NCBI GenBank assembly: GCA_002840835.1
Contig: PHCQ01000016.1
Location: forward strand, 26,931 to 90,930
Direction: 5' to 3'
Length of the DNA: 64,000 bases
DNA from: Betaproteobacteria bacterium HGW-Betaproteobacteria-16
GTDB taxonomy: Bacteria > Pseudomonadota > Gammaproteobacteria > Burkholderiales > Burkholderiaceae_C
Shown here: in pieces, positions 9,767-18,223 of the stretch
Numbering within the stretch: position 1 is the stretch's first letter
How the letters are laid out: every line of letters begins with the position of its first letter
Notes under the pieces: generated by a model
What the model saw: only the letters and a program-made list of their open reading frames with translations
Database searches by the model: none
What the model was told of the DNA's origin: nothing
Translations under genes and position numbers: made by a program

Positions 9767-9839
9767 CAGACCCTATCCGCCTTGCCGGAAACCGCCTCTG
9801 CCACCGCCCTTCGCGGCGTTCATGAATTGGCGGTTTGGC

Positions 9840-10916
9840 ATGCAGCGACGAGTGTTTTCCCTGGCGACAGGCGGCTTTCTTTCCCTGGCACTGTTGGGCG
9901 GCACCGCACTGGCCCAGTCCCCCAAGCCGCCCACCCTGCGCGTGTTGACCCACAGCTCGTTTGAGCTGCCGGCCGAGCTGCTGGCAGGGTTCGAGCAGCA
10001 AGCTGGCGTGAGGTTGCAGATCGTCAAAGGTGGTGACGCCGGCGAGATGCTCAACAAGCTCATCCTCACCCGCGCCAAACCGATTGCCGATGTGGTCTTC
10101 GGCATCGACAACACCCTGCTGCAGCGTGCAGTGGCCGCCAATGTGATCGAACCGTATGCGGGACCGGCCACGCAACGCAAGGCCGCTGCCGGCATGGGCG
10201 AAACCGCGGATACGACTGGTGTGGTGGCCGGCGTGGTGCCGGTGGACCATGGCTACGTCACCCTCAACATCGACAAGGCCTGGTTCGCGAAAGCGGGGCT
10301 GGCCTTGCCCACCCGCCTGGAGCAATTGGCCGAACCGGCCTACGCCAAACTGCTGGTGGTACAGAACCCCGCCACGTCGAGCCCTGGCCTGGCCTTTCTG
10401 TTTGCCAACATTGCTGCCCTGGGCGAAGCAGCCGCGTTCGACTGGTGGGCGAAGCTGCGAGCCAACGGTGTGAAGGTGGCCAAAGGCTGGACCGAGGCCT
10501 ACTACACCGAATTCACCCGCAACGGCGGCACACGGCCCATTGTGGTGAGCTACGCCAGCAGCCCGGCGGCCGAGGTGTTCTTCAGCAAAGACAAACTCAC
10601 CGAATCGCCCACTGCGAACCTGTTCCTCAAAGGCGGCGTGTTCCGGCAGGTGGAAGGCGTGGCGCTGGTGAGGGGCGGCAACCCGGCTGCACGTGAAGGG
10701 GCCGGGCGGTTCATCGAATTCCTGCGCTCGGCACCGGCCCAACAGGCCCTTCAAACCACCATGTGGATGTACCCGGCCGAGGCTGGTGCGCCACGCGTGG
10801 AAGTGATGCAGCAGCACGCGGTGGAGCCCACCGCGTTTGACAATCCGCCTGCTGCGCAGATGGAAGACAAGGGGCGTGGATGGGTGCAGCGGTGGACAAA
10901 GGTGGTGTTGAAGTAG
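9840..10916 (+). CDS. thiB: Thiamine ABC transporter, periplasmic binding protein
   Basis: A 358-residue solute-binding protein of the thiamine/Fe3+ type. Signal peptide: MQRR, hydrophobic core, then 'ALAQ' cleavage site. The mature part starts 'LRVLTHSSFELP', as in ThiB. First gene of thiBPQ and preceded by a TPP riboswitch, which makes thiamine or TPP the ligand with good confidence. Two starts are possible, 9822 (MNWRFG) and 9840; 9840 gives a cleaner signal peptide. An earlier in-frame GTG/ATG would overlap the riboswitch and is unlikely. Confidence 0.92.
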   Translation: MQRRVFSLATGGFLSLALLGGTALAQSPKPPTLRVLTHSSFELPAELLAGFEQQAGVRLQIVKGGDAGEMLNKLILTRAKPIADVVFGIDNTLLQRAVAANVIEPYAGPATQRKAAAGMGETADTTGVVAGVVPVDHGYVTLNIDKAWFAKAGLALPTRLEQLAEPAYAKLLVVQNPATSSPGLAFLFANIAALGEAAAFDWWAKLRANGVKVAKGWTEAYYTEFTRNGGTRPIVVSYASSPAAEVFFSKDKLTESPTANLFLKGGVFRQVEGVALVRGGNPAAREGAGRFIEFLRSAPAQQALQTTMWMYPAEAGAPRVEVMQQHAVEPTAFDNPPAAQMEDKGRGWVQRWTKVVLK

Positions 10917-10932
10917 CAGTGTCTGGCCTCGC

Positions 10933-12564
10933 ATGAACGCGCGTGGGCGTTGGCTTCTCGTGGGGCCGCTGCTGTTCCTGGGGGTGTTGCTGGTGGCGCC
11001 GGTGGTGCGGTTGCTGTTGGAGGGCATGGGAACGGCCAATGTTGCCTGGTGGGCGGTTTGGCAGGACGATCATTTGCGGTGGCGGGTGGGGTGGTCGGTG
11101 GCGCAGGCGGGCATCACGTGCGTGCTCGCGCTGTTGCTGGGGCTGCCGGTGGCCTGGGTGCTCGCTCGGCTGGAGTTTCCTGGTCGCGCCCTGGTGCTGC
11201 GATTGCTGATGCTGCCGTTTGTGGTGCCCACGCTGGTGGCGGCGATGGGGGTGCTGGCGCTGTGGGGGCCGCGGGGCTGGCTGGGTGAGCCGATGGCGGC
11301 GGCGGGCTGGAGCCTGGAAGACACGCCCTGGCTGCTGTTGTACGGCAACCTGTTCTTCAATCTGTGTGTGGTGGTGCGTGCCGGGGTGGACGCGCTGGAG
11401 CAGGTGAGCGCGCAACGCGTGGCCGCTGCACGCACACTGGGCGCCACGCCCTGGCGGGCCTTCTGGCGCGTGGAATGGCCTGCAGTGGCGCCCTGGCTGG
11501 CATCTGCCCTGTGCCTGGTGTTCCTGTACTGTTTTGCCGGTTTTGGTTTGGCGTTGATCCTGGGCGGACAGCGCTACGCCACGGTGGAGGTGGAGATCTA
11601 CACCCTGGTGGCGCATGAACTGGCGCTGGCGGAAGCCGGCGTGCTGGCGGTGTGGATGTTGCTGCTCACCGGTGCCGTGGCGCTGGCCTACGCCGCCATT
11701 GAAAAACGCCTGGCGGCGCCGGGACGAACGGTGCCAGTGATGCGTCAGAGCCCACAGGGAGCAGGCCAGTGGTGGGCGGTGGCCGGTGCGCTGGCGGTGC
11801 TGCTGCTGGTGTGTGCGGCGCCCTTGCTGGCCATTGTGCTGCGCGCGCTGCATGCGCTGCTGTGGGGGCAGGGCGCTGCCGTGTTGGTGGAAGCCGAAAC
11901 GCTGCAGGCGCTGGGCAACACCTTGCGGTTTTCCGGCATGGCGCTGGCGCTGGCCACGGCACTGGGCCTCACCCACGCGCTCGCGGTGCAGGCGCTGGAT
12001 CGGGTGAGTGCCCTGCGCGGCGCCGGCGGCGTGCAATCCACAGCTGCGCTGGGCTGGCGCGCGGCGGCGTTTTTGCCGTTCGTGGTGTCGCCAGTCACGG
12101 TGGCGTTTGGACTGCTGCTGCTGTACCCGCAATGGACGGCCAGCCTGGGTCTGCTGGTGGCCGCTTACGCGTTGCTGGCCTACCCGTTCGTGGCGAAGTC
12201 ACTCACTGCCGCGCTCGATGCGCTGCCGGCCAGCTACGCGCAGGCTGCGGCCACACTGGGTGCACGCCCCTGGCGCATTTTTTGGCGGATCACCCTGCCG
12301 CTGGTGGCCACCGCCTTGCGCCGGGGCATGGCGTTTGCGGCAGCGACTGCCCTGGGCGAATTCGCGGTGTCGCTGTTCCTCTCACGCCCTGAGTGGACCA
12401 CGCTCACCACGCTCATCTACCAGCGGTTGAGCCGCCCGGGTGCCGCCAACCTGGATGCGGCCTTGGTGCTGGCCTGTGTGCTCATGCTGCTGGCGTTATT
12501 GGCCTTCGCCGGCATCGAAGGCCGGGCGCAGCGCACCAATCAGGACAATGCCCGCCATGCTTGA
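10933..12564 (+). CDS. thiP: Thiamine ABC transporter, permease (two fused domains)
   Basis: A 543-residue inner-membrane permease with two binding-protein-dependent transport modules, the size and layout of ThiP. Each half carries an EAA-type cytoplasmic loop: 'RVAAARTLGATPWRAFWRVEWP' region at about 160-180 and 'YAQAAATLGARPWRIFW' at about 440-456. It begins 16 bases after thiB and its stop overlaps the start of thiQ. It forms the thiamine/TPP channel driven by ThiQ. Confidence 0.93.
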   Translation: MNARGRWLLVGPLLFLGVLLVAPVVRLLLEGMGTANVAWWAVWQDDHLRWRVGWSVAQAGITCVLALLLGLPVAWVLARLEFPGRALVLRLLMLPFVVPTLVAAMGVLALWGPRGWLGEPMAAAGWSLEDTPWLLLYGNLFFNLCVVVRAGVDALEQVSAQRVAAARTLGATPWRAFWRVEWPAVAPWLASALCLVFLYCFAGFGLALILGGQRYATVEVEIYTLVAHELALAEAGVLAVWMLLLTGAVALAYAAIEKRLAAPGRTVPVMRQSPQGAGQWWAVAGALAVLLLVCAAPLLAIVLRALHALLWGQGAAVLVEAETLQALGNTLRFSGMALALATALGLTHALAVQALDRVSALRGAGGVQSTAALGWRAAAFLPFVVSPVTVAFGLLLLYPQWTASLGLLVAAYALLAYPFVAKSLTAALDALPASYAQAAATLGARPWRIFWRITLPLVATALRRGMAFAAATALGEFAVSLFLSRPEWTTLTTLIYQRLSRPGAANLDAALVLACVLMLLALLAFAGIEGRAQRTNQDNARHA

Positions 12565-13201
12565 ACTTCGCGACATCCACAAACAATGGGACCACCGCCC
12601 GCTGCTGGACGGCGTGAGCCTGAGTGTGGCGGCCGGCGAAACTGTGGCCCTGCTGGGCGCTTCAGGCAGCGGCAAGAGCACACTGCTCAAGATCGTGGCG
12701 GGCCTGGATCAGCCCGAGTCCGGCAGCGTGTGGTTTGACGGTGTGGACATCACCCGCCTGCCCCCTGAGCGGCGCGGCTTTGCACTCATGTTCCAGGATT
12801 TCGCGCTCTTTCCACACCTGAACGTGGTCGACAACGTGGCCTTTGGCCTGGTGGAACAGGGCGTGCGAAAGGCTGCCGCTCGCGAGCAGGCGCGCACCAT
12901 GCTCCTGCGCTTTGGTCTGGCCGATCGCGGCACCGCGCGGGTCTGGACGCTCTCTGGTGGCGAGCAGCAGCGCGTGGCTTTGGCGCGCGCGCTCATCACA
13001 CAGCCCCGTGCGCTGCTGCTGGACGAACCCTTCAGCGCACTCGACGCCACGTTGCGCGAACAGCTGCGCAATGAGTTTCGTGAACACATCACCGAGGCCG
13101 GCATGACGGCCATTCTGGTCACCCACGATGAGCAGGAGGCCCGCGCCATGGCGCAGCGTGCCTGGGGCCTGCAGGGTGGGCAACTGGTGGCGCTGTGGTG
13201 A
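12557..13201 (+). CDS. thiQ: Thiamine ABC transporter, ATPase
   Basis: A 214-residue ABC ATPase. Walker A 'GASGSGKS', Q-loop 'FQDF', signature '[15 protein letters not shown]', Walker B 'ALLLDEPFSALD' and the switch histidine in 'VTHDEQEA' are all present. The start at MLELRD is supported by AGGAC ten bases upstream; an ATG nine bases earlier is possible. It overlaps the thiP stop. It powers the ThiBP importer. Confidence 0.93.
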   Translation: MLELRDIHKQWDHRPLLDGVSLSVAAGETVALLGASGSGKSTLLKIVAGLDQPESGSVWFDGVDITRLPPERRGFALMFQDFALFPHLNVVDNVAFGLVEQGVRKAAAREQARTMLLRFGLADRGTARVWTLSGGEQQRVALARALITQPRALLLDEPFSALDATLREQLRNEFREHITEAGMTAILVTHDEQEARAMAQRAWGLQGGQLVALW

Positions 13202-13257
13202 GGGTGCGGCACAATGGCCGGGCACCCGCGTTGAGGTGTGTTTGACGGGAGTTGCCC

Positions 13258-13605
13258 ATGGGCTGGTTTTCCAAGAGCAGCGATCAGTTTTTCCTCAGCA
13301 CCACCCTGCCCGAAGGTATAGCGCTCAACCAGTACCTGGGCGTGGTCAATGGCGAAGCCATCATCGGCGCCAACATCTTCCGCGACATGTTTTCTTCCGT
13401 GCGCGATGTGGTCGGTGGCCGGGCCGGTGGCTACGAGCGCGCCCTGGCCGGCGCGCGCGATGCGGCCATGGCCGAACTCATTGAAGCCGCCAAAGAGTTG
13501 GGCGCCACCGGTGTGATCGGCATTGATTTCGACTACGAGGTGCTGGGCGAGACCAACGGCATGATGATGGTGGCCGCGAGCGGCACTGCGGTGAAGCTGG
13601 GCTGA
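13258..13605 (+). CDS. YbjQ/UPF0145 family protein
   Basis: A 115-residue protein of the YbjQ (UPF0145, 'heavy-metal-binding') family. Seen: an N-terminal 'FFLSTTLPEGIALNQYLGVV', then a helical 'ALAGARDAAMAELIEAAKELGA' and the final beta pair ending 'MMMVAASGTAVKL', the family signature. GGGAG stands at normal spacing before MGWFSK. Homologues form pentamers of unknown function. It lies 56 bases after thiQ but probably has its own promoter. Confidence 0.85.
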   Translation: MGWFSKSSDQFFLSTTLPEGIALNQYLGVVNGEAIIGANIFRDMFSSVRDVVGGRAGGYERALAGARDAAMAELIEAAKELGATGVIGIDFDYEVLGETNGMMMVAASGTAVKLG

Positions 13606-13669
13606 AATGGCCACCCACTGACGACTCTCCTCACACCATTGGCCAAGCAGATAGCCACACCCCTTCGAC

Positions 13670-14116
13670 ATGGACGCCTACATCATCATCGGCAACACCC
13701 GCACCCGCAAAGCGGCGCTGGTGCGCAGCCTCACCGGCTGCTTCAACCGCAGCGTGCGCGACATCCTGCTGCAAGGCAGTAAACGGCCACAGCGCTTCTA
13801 CGCCCGCGTGGGCACGCTGCAAGACACCCACACCACCATCGAGCAGTTCGCTGCTGAAGTGGCCCGCGCGCGCTGCGAGGCCACGGTGTTCTGCCTGTCA
13901 CCTACGGCCAACAGGAACGAAGCCGTCGAGCTTCCTGATGCCGCAACCTACGTGGCCGCCTTTCGCCAGATGGGCTGGCGCATCAAGGGCGTGGCCGTGC
14001 TCGGACAGAACGACGGGGGTGTGCGCGCCCCCAACCTGCGCCAATACCCCCATGCGCCGGCGGCACCTGTCAATGTGACGGCGCGGGATGTGAGGGCGCA
14101 GTTTGGGTGGGTGTGA
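13670..14116 (+). CDS. Hypothetical protein, 148 aa, Rossmann-like start
   Basis: No family recognised. The N-terminus reads MDAYIIIGNTRTRKAALVRS, a beta-strand plus loop resembling a degenerate P-loop (G-x4-R-K in place of G-x4-G-K-S/T). A helix with paired arginines, a second hydrophobic strand (ATVFCLSP) and a strand near 'IKGVAVLGQND' suggest an alpha/beta fold. No convincing ribosome-binding site was seen. It is convergent with the GlxA-type regulator. Confidence 0.55.
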   Translation: MDAYIIIGNTRTRKAALVRSLTGCFNRSVRDILLQGSKRPQRFYARVGTLQDTHTTIEQFAAEVARARCEATVFCLSPTANRNEAVELPDAATYVAAFRQMGWRIKGVAVLGQNDGGVRAPNLRQYPHAPAAPVNVTARDVRAQFGWV

Positions 14117-14170
14117 AGATCGGACCTGCCTTGTGCATCACCGAGGCGCCAGGAGGGTTCGACAACCAGA

Positions 14171-15208
14171 TCACACAGGGCGCGCAAATTCAGGAATTTG
14201 AAAGCGTTTCCGGTAGGCGCCTGGCGCAAGGCCTGTTGTGCGCTTGAACAGGCGCCGGAAGAAGGCTGAATCTTCGTAGCCGACGCGCCAGCTGATGTCG
14301 TCGACCGACGCGTCGGTGCGTTCCAACCGGCGCTTGGCGTCTTCAATGCGCAGACGTTGCACATAGGCGATCGGAGCCAGGCCGGTGGCCGCAGTGAAGC
14401 GCCGCTTGAACGTTCGCTCAGCCAGCTTCGACTGCTTGATCATTTCTTCCACCGGGTTGGCAACGGAAAAATGGGAGGCGAGCCACTGCTGTGCACTCTG
14501 AATCTCGGCGTCGCCGTGATCGCTCTTGCCTTCGAAGACGATGAAGGGCGTGAGTCCGTCCTGGTGCCATTGCAATGCGAACATGCGCGCCACCTCCTGC
14601 GCATCGGTCGCGCCCAGATAGCGGGCAATCAGGTAGAGCACCATGTCGTGCCAGGTGGTGGATGCGCCCGAGCTCACCAGATCTTCGTGCAACCCCGAGA
14701 TCACGAGCACCCGCTCCGGATGCACGGATACGTCCGGAAAGGCCGCCGAGAAAGCCGGCGCATAGCCGTAGTGAACGGTGGCGTCCTTGCCATCGAAGAG
14801 GCCCGTCTCCGCCAGGAGAAAGATGCCTGAGCAGGCCGAACCCAGCAGTGCGCCACGCTCGTTCATTCGGTGCACCCAGTTGACCAGTCTGGGGTAGCGA
14901 TTCTTTTGCCAACCGTCCGGTCTCAGCAGGATGGACGGGACGATGACGATGTCTGTGGTCTCGACGTCGGCGACCGATCGCTGCACGGTGATCGGCACGC
15001 CGCTGGCCAGCGTCAACGGGCCTGCGGTCTCGCCCACGATCTCGATCTGGAACGGCGGGCGTTTTCCTTCGCTCGACATGCGCATCAGAGTGAAGGCGTT
15101 CATCACGTCAAAGATGCCGAACAGCGTGGATGCCACCGCATCGGGGAGGGCCACGAGGCTGACGTGGATCGGACCCAGTCCCGCGTGAGTTTTTGGCTTG
15201 GCGATCAT
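14171..15208 (-). CDS. GlxA-type AraC regulator with DJ-1/PfpI domain
   Basis: A 345-residue regulator. The N-terminal half is a DJ-1/PfpI-like domain with a nucleophile-elbow segment 'LGSACSGIFLLAETG'. The C-terminal 100 residues are an AraC helix-turn-helix pair ('LAERTFKRRFTAATG' and 'AFFRRLFKRTTGLAPGAYR'). The start at MIAKPK has AGGAGA upstream; 56 further in-frame residues extend into the divergent promoter region and were rejected. It is divergent from the MATE-haloperoxidase-methyltransferase genes and probably controls them. Confidence 0.88.
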   Translation of the reverse strand: MIAKPKTHAGLGPIHVSLVALPDAVASTLFGIFDVMNAFTLMRMSSEGKRPPFQIEIVGETAGPLTLASGVPITVQRSVADVETTDIVIVPSILLRPDGWQKNRYPRLVNWVHRMNERGALLGSACSGIFLLAETGLFDGKDATVHYGYAPAFSAAFPDVSVHPERVLVISGLHEDLVSSGASTTWHDMVLYLIARYLGATDAQEVARMFALQWHQDGLTPFIVFEGKSDHGDAEIQSAQQWLASHFSVANPVEEMIKQSKLAERTFKRRFTAATGLAPIAYVQRLRIEDAKRRLERTDASVDDISWRVGYEDSAFFRRLFKRTTGLAPGAYRKRFQIPEFARPV

Positions 15209-15228
15209 GGTTCGAAGTTCTCCTGAAA

Positions 15229-15269
15229 TGGCACGAATGCCCCTTTCTTGGCGGTTCCAGCTCTGTTCC
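15229..15269. promoter_or_regulatory. Duplicated operator-like block, copy A
   Basis: A block running from TGGCACGAA to GCTCTGTTCC that recurs at 16805-16846 with 35 of 42 aligned positions identical. This copy lies in the divergent promoter region, about 20 bases from the GlxA-type start. It contains TTCC pairs 11 bases apart (TTCCAGCTCTGTTCC), a helical-turn spacing compatible with AraC-family binding. Confidence 0.45.
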
Positions 15270-15313
15270 TGGTGCGATCGCGTCCGGATCATAAGCCTGT
15301 GACTCTTCACTGT

Positions 15314-15337
15314 GCGCCGCTCCATTGCGAGCGGCGC
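15314..15337 (+). promoter_or_regulatory. 5'-UTR hairpin before MATE gene
   Basis: Perfect nine-base stem (GCGCCGCTC/GAGCGGCGC) with a six-base loop, 31 bases before the MATE start codon. It could attenuate transcription or slow translation; no T-run follows, so it is not a standard terminator. Confidence 0.35.
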
Positions 15338-15368
15338 TCCGCTTATGCCTCCATTTAGGGAACCCAAC

Positions 15369-16871
15369 ATGTCCACCTCACCTACGTATACCGCGCCCGC
15401 ATCCTCGCCGGGCCAGCTTGCCGGGCCTCGCCCGGTTGCTCAGGAAGGGCGATCGCTCTTGCGCCTGGCTGCTCCCATCATGTTGATCGCATTGGTCAAC
15501 ATGGGCATGAGCATCACCGACACCGCGATGGTCTCTGTGCTCTTTGGCGCTCAGGCCCTGGCTGCAGTGGCCGTCGGCAGCGACCTCTACTCCATTCTCT
15601 TTTATCTGGGTGCGGGGGTGCTGGGTGGTCTGGTGCCTTTCTACACCGCAGCCGTGGTGCGAGCGGACCCGGTTGATCGGCTGCGCCTTGAGCGCATCGG
15701 TCGCGTGGTGGTGCTTCTGCTGGGCCTGCTGCTTGTGCCGCTGGTCTGGTTCGCGCCGGACTGGCTGGGGCTGCTCGGCATCGATGCGGTGCTGCTACAC
15801 GAAGGTAGCGGGTACACGCGCGCCATGGCACTGACGCTGCTGCCGATGCTGGGCGTGATGCTCTACCGCACCATCCTGACCGCAGCCGAGAAGCCCAAGG
15901 TGTTCCTGAAAGTCACGCTCGCCATGCTGCCACTGAATGCGGCGGCGAACTGGGTGCTGATGGTCGGTGCGGGCCCGATACCGGCCTTCGGTCCCGCCGG
16001 GGCCGGGTACTCGTCGCTGATCGTCGCGAGCACCAGCCTGTTGATTCTGGTGCTTGTCGCACGCAGCTCCACCGAGCGGTTCAGTCTGCTTCCCAGGGAC
16101 CCAAGGGTCGACTGGTCCGGTCTGGTGCCTGTGCTGCGAGTGGGCTTGCCGATCGGCATTGCCACGGTGGCCGAGGTGGGCGTCTTCCTCGGTGCCACCA
16201 TTTATGCGGCGACGCTGAGTGCAGCCGACGTGGCGGCCCACACACTCACCCTGCGTACGGCGGGCGTAGCCTATGCGGTGCCGGCGGCGCTGCTGCAGGC
16301 CTCGATGGTGCGCATGGCGCGGGCGCACACGTTGGGCGATGTGGCGATGCAGCGCGCCGTGACCACTGGCAGTCTCGTCCTGTCGCTTGGCTTCGGGCTC
16401 GCCATCTGCCTCGCACTGGGGATTGGTGCCGGGCCACTGGCACACGGGTTCTTCGACGGCAGCCCTGCTGGTCTCGCGGCCGCCGGTCTGGCAGCGGGGC
16501 TGCTGGTGTTGCTGGGTGTCATGGAGCTCATCGTTGGTCCCGGCTCGGCGGCAGCTGGCTTGCTGCGCGGTCGCAAGGTCACCCGCGCGCCCATGGTCTA
16601 CGTGCTGATCGGTCACTGGGCGGTGGGTGCTCCGATCGGCATCTACCTTTGCGAAGTGCAGGGCATGGGCATCACCGGCATCTGGATCGGCCTCAGTGCG
16701 GGCACCTTGCTCACCACCGTGCTGACGCTGTGGCGCTTGTTCGCAGGCAGTGCACAAGCAACTGCTGCAAGCGCATCGCAGCACAACTCAGCGAATGCCC
16801 GAACTGGCACGAACGGCCCTTTCCTGGGTGATTCCGGCTCTGTTCCCAAAGCCGTTGCCAATCGATCATGA
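15369..16871 (+). CDS. MATE family multidrug/toxin exporter
   Basis: A 500-residue polytopic membrane protein of the MATE (NorM-like) family. After a 35-residue polar N-terminus, about twelve hydrophobic segments follow in two halves, starting 'LLRLAAPIMLIALVNMGMSITDTAMVS', the usual MATE opening. The start at MSTSPT has GGGA upstream; upstream residues are not conserved-looking. First gene of a plus-strand set with the haloperoxidase-like protein and methyltransferase, divergent from a GlxA-type regulator. Export of a toxic or modified small molecule is inferred. The last 20 residues are coded by the duplicated operator-like block. Confidence 0.88.
   Translation: MSTSPTYTAPASSPGQLAGPRPVAQEGRSLLRLAAPIMLIALVNMGMSITDTAMVSVLFGAQALAAVAVGSDLYSILFYLGAGVLGGLVPFYTAAVVRADPVDRLRLERIGRVVVLLLGLLLVPLVWFAPDWLGLLGIDAVLLHEGSGYTRAMALTLLPMLGVMLYRTILTAAEKPKVFLKVTLAMLPLNAAANWVLMVGAGPIPAFGPAGAGYSSLIVASTSLLILVLVARSSTERFSLLPRDPRVDWSGLVPVLRVGLPIGIATVAEVGVFLGATIYAATLSAADVAAHTLTLRTAGVAYAVPAALLQASMVRMARAHTLGDVAMQRAVTTGSLVLSLGFGLAICLALGIGAGPLAHGFFDGSPAGLAAAGLAAGLLVLLGVMELIVGPGSAAAGLLRGRKVTRAPMVYVLIGHWAVGAPIGIYLCEVQGMGITGIWIGLSAGTLLTTVLTLWRLFAGSAQATAASASQHNSANARTGTNGPFLGDSGSVPKAVANRS
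16805..16846. promoter_or_regulatory. Duplicated operator-like block, copy B
   Basis: Second copy of the block at 15229-15269, in the same orientation. It lies inside the 3' end of the MATE gene, about 65 bases before the haloperoxidase-like start, so it could be an internal promoter/operator for the downstream genes. Confidence 0.4.
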
Positions 16872-16909
16872 ACCCCTCACCAACCCTTCACCTTCACAGG
16901 AGAAAACTC

Positions 16910-18223
16910 ATGTCACTTTCCTCTCAAATCAATGCACCTCGCTTGCTGACGGCGGTCGCTCTGGCGGCGCTGGCCACGGCTTCACAGGCCGCCAACACCA
17001 GCAAGACCTGGTGTGCCGACCGCTGCGACCAGATCGTCATCGACTGGAACCAGCAGACCCACCAGGTCATCAAGGCGGCCACTGGCTACCAGGATCCGAT
17101 GGCCGCCTCACGCATCCTGGCGATGGTGCACCTGGCGATGCACGACGCGGTGAACGCCGCGCAGCCGCGCTACCGCACCTACGCCTACCAGCCCAAAGTG
17201 TCTACCAGCAAGTCCGGAGCCGACGCGGCAGTGGCTGCCGCCGTGGCCGCTCACGACGTGCTGGCTTCCATGTTCCCGAAGCAGCAGGAGATGCTGCGTG
17301 CCACGCTGGACGCCACCCTGCACGATGCCGGCATGGGTGCTTCCATCGCAGAAGGCAAGAAGCTGGGTGCCGAAGCTGCGGCCGCGATGATCGCCAGGCG
17401 TGCAGACGACGGCAGCCAGGCCGACGAGGCCTACAAGCCGGGCAAGCGTCCGGGCGAATACCAGTTTGTGCCCGGCTTCGATTTCGTCGCCGCGCCGCAC
17501 TGGCGCGCAGTGAAACCGTTCACCATGCGCGCGCCTGAGCAGTTCCGGGTGGCGCCTCCTCCGGCATTGACAAGCACTGCATACGTCGTTGATTTCAACG
17601 AAGTGAAGGCCACGGGCAGCAAGGCAGCCAATGCCAGACGCAGTGCCGATCAGACGCAGTACGCGGCTTACTGGTACGAGTTCTCTGACAGCGGCTGGAA
17701 CCGCATAGCGCGCACTGTGGCCCGCGACAAGCCACAGGACCTGTGGCAGCGCGCTCGCACCTTCGCATTGCTCAACGCCGTGATGGCTGACGCTTATATC
17801 GCCGGCTGGGACTCCAAGATGCACTACAACTTCTGGCGCCCGGTCACCGCGATTCAGCAGGCAGATACCGACAACAATCCAGCCACCACCGCTGCGGCTC
17901 ACTGGGAACCGATGCTGACCACACCACCGGTGCAGGACCACCCGTCCACGCACAGCGCACTCGGTGCGGCCGCTGCGGTGGCACTGGCGCACGCCTTTGG
18001 AGGCGACCGTGTGGCCTTCACGATGGCTTCGCCCAGTGCGCTGCCTGAAGCACCTGAGCGCTCTTTCAAGAGCTTCAGAGCCGCCGCCAAGGAAAACGCC
18101 GACTCCAGGGTGCGCGCCGGCCTGCATTTCCGCTTCGCCACCACAGCCGGGTTGCAATTGGGCGAGCAGATCGGCCACCAGGCGGTCCGCGACATGCTGG
18201 CTCCGGTGGGAGGCGCCCAATGA
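16910..18223 (+). CDS. Vanadium-dependent haloperoxidase/PAP2-like secreted protein
   Basis: A 437-residue exported protein of the PAP2/vanadium haloperoxidase superfamily. A signal peptide is present (hydrophobic run, then SQAA). The three oxyanion/vanadate motifs appear in order: K-x6-RP in 'KMHYNFWRPVTAI', 'HPSTHSALGAAA' (the PSxH/PSGH-like motif with a Thr substitution) and 'SRVRAGLHFRF' (SRxxxGxHF). AGGAG stands ten bases before the ATG. It may be a haloperoxidase or an acid phosphatase; sequence alone does not decide. It overlaps the methyltransferase start by ATGA. Confidence 0.85.
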   Translation: MSLSSQINAPRLLTAVALAALATASQAANTSKTWCADRCDQIVIDWNQQTHQVIKAATGYQDPMAASRILAMVHLAMHDAVNAAQPRYRTYAYQPKVSTSKSGADAAVAAAVAAHDVLASMFPKQQEMLRATLDATLHDAGMGASIAEGKKLGAEAAAAMIARRADDGSQADEAYKPGKRPGEYQFVPGFDFVAAPHWRAVKPFTMRAPEQFRVAPPPALTSTAYVVDFNEVKATGSKAANARRSADQTQYAAYWYEFSDSGWNRIARTVARDKPQDLWQRARTFALLNAVMADAYIAGWDSKMHYNFWRPVTAIQQADTDNNPATTAAAHWEPMLTTPPVQDHPSTHSALGAAAAVALAHAFGGDRVAFTMASPSALPEAPERSFKSFRAAAKENADSRVRAGLHFRFATTAGLQLGEQIGHQAVRDMLAPVGGAQ

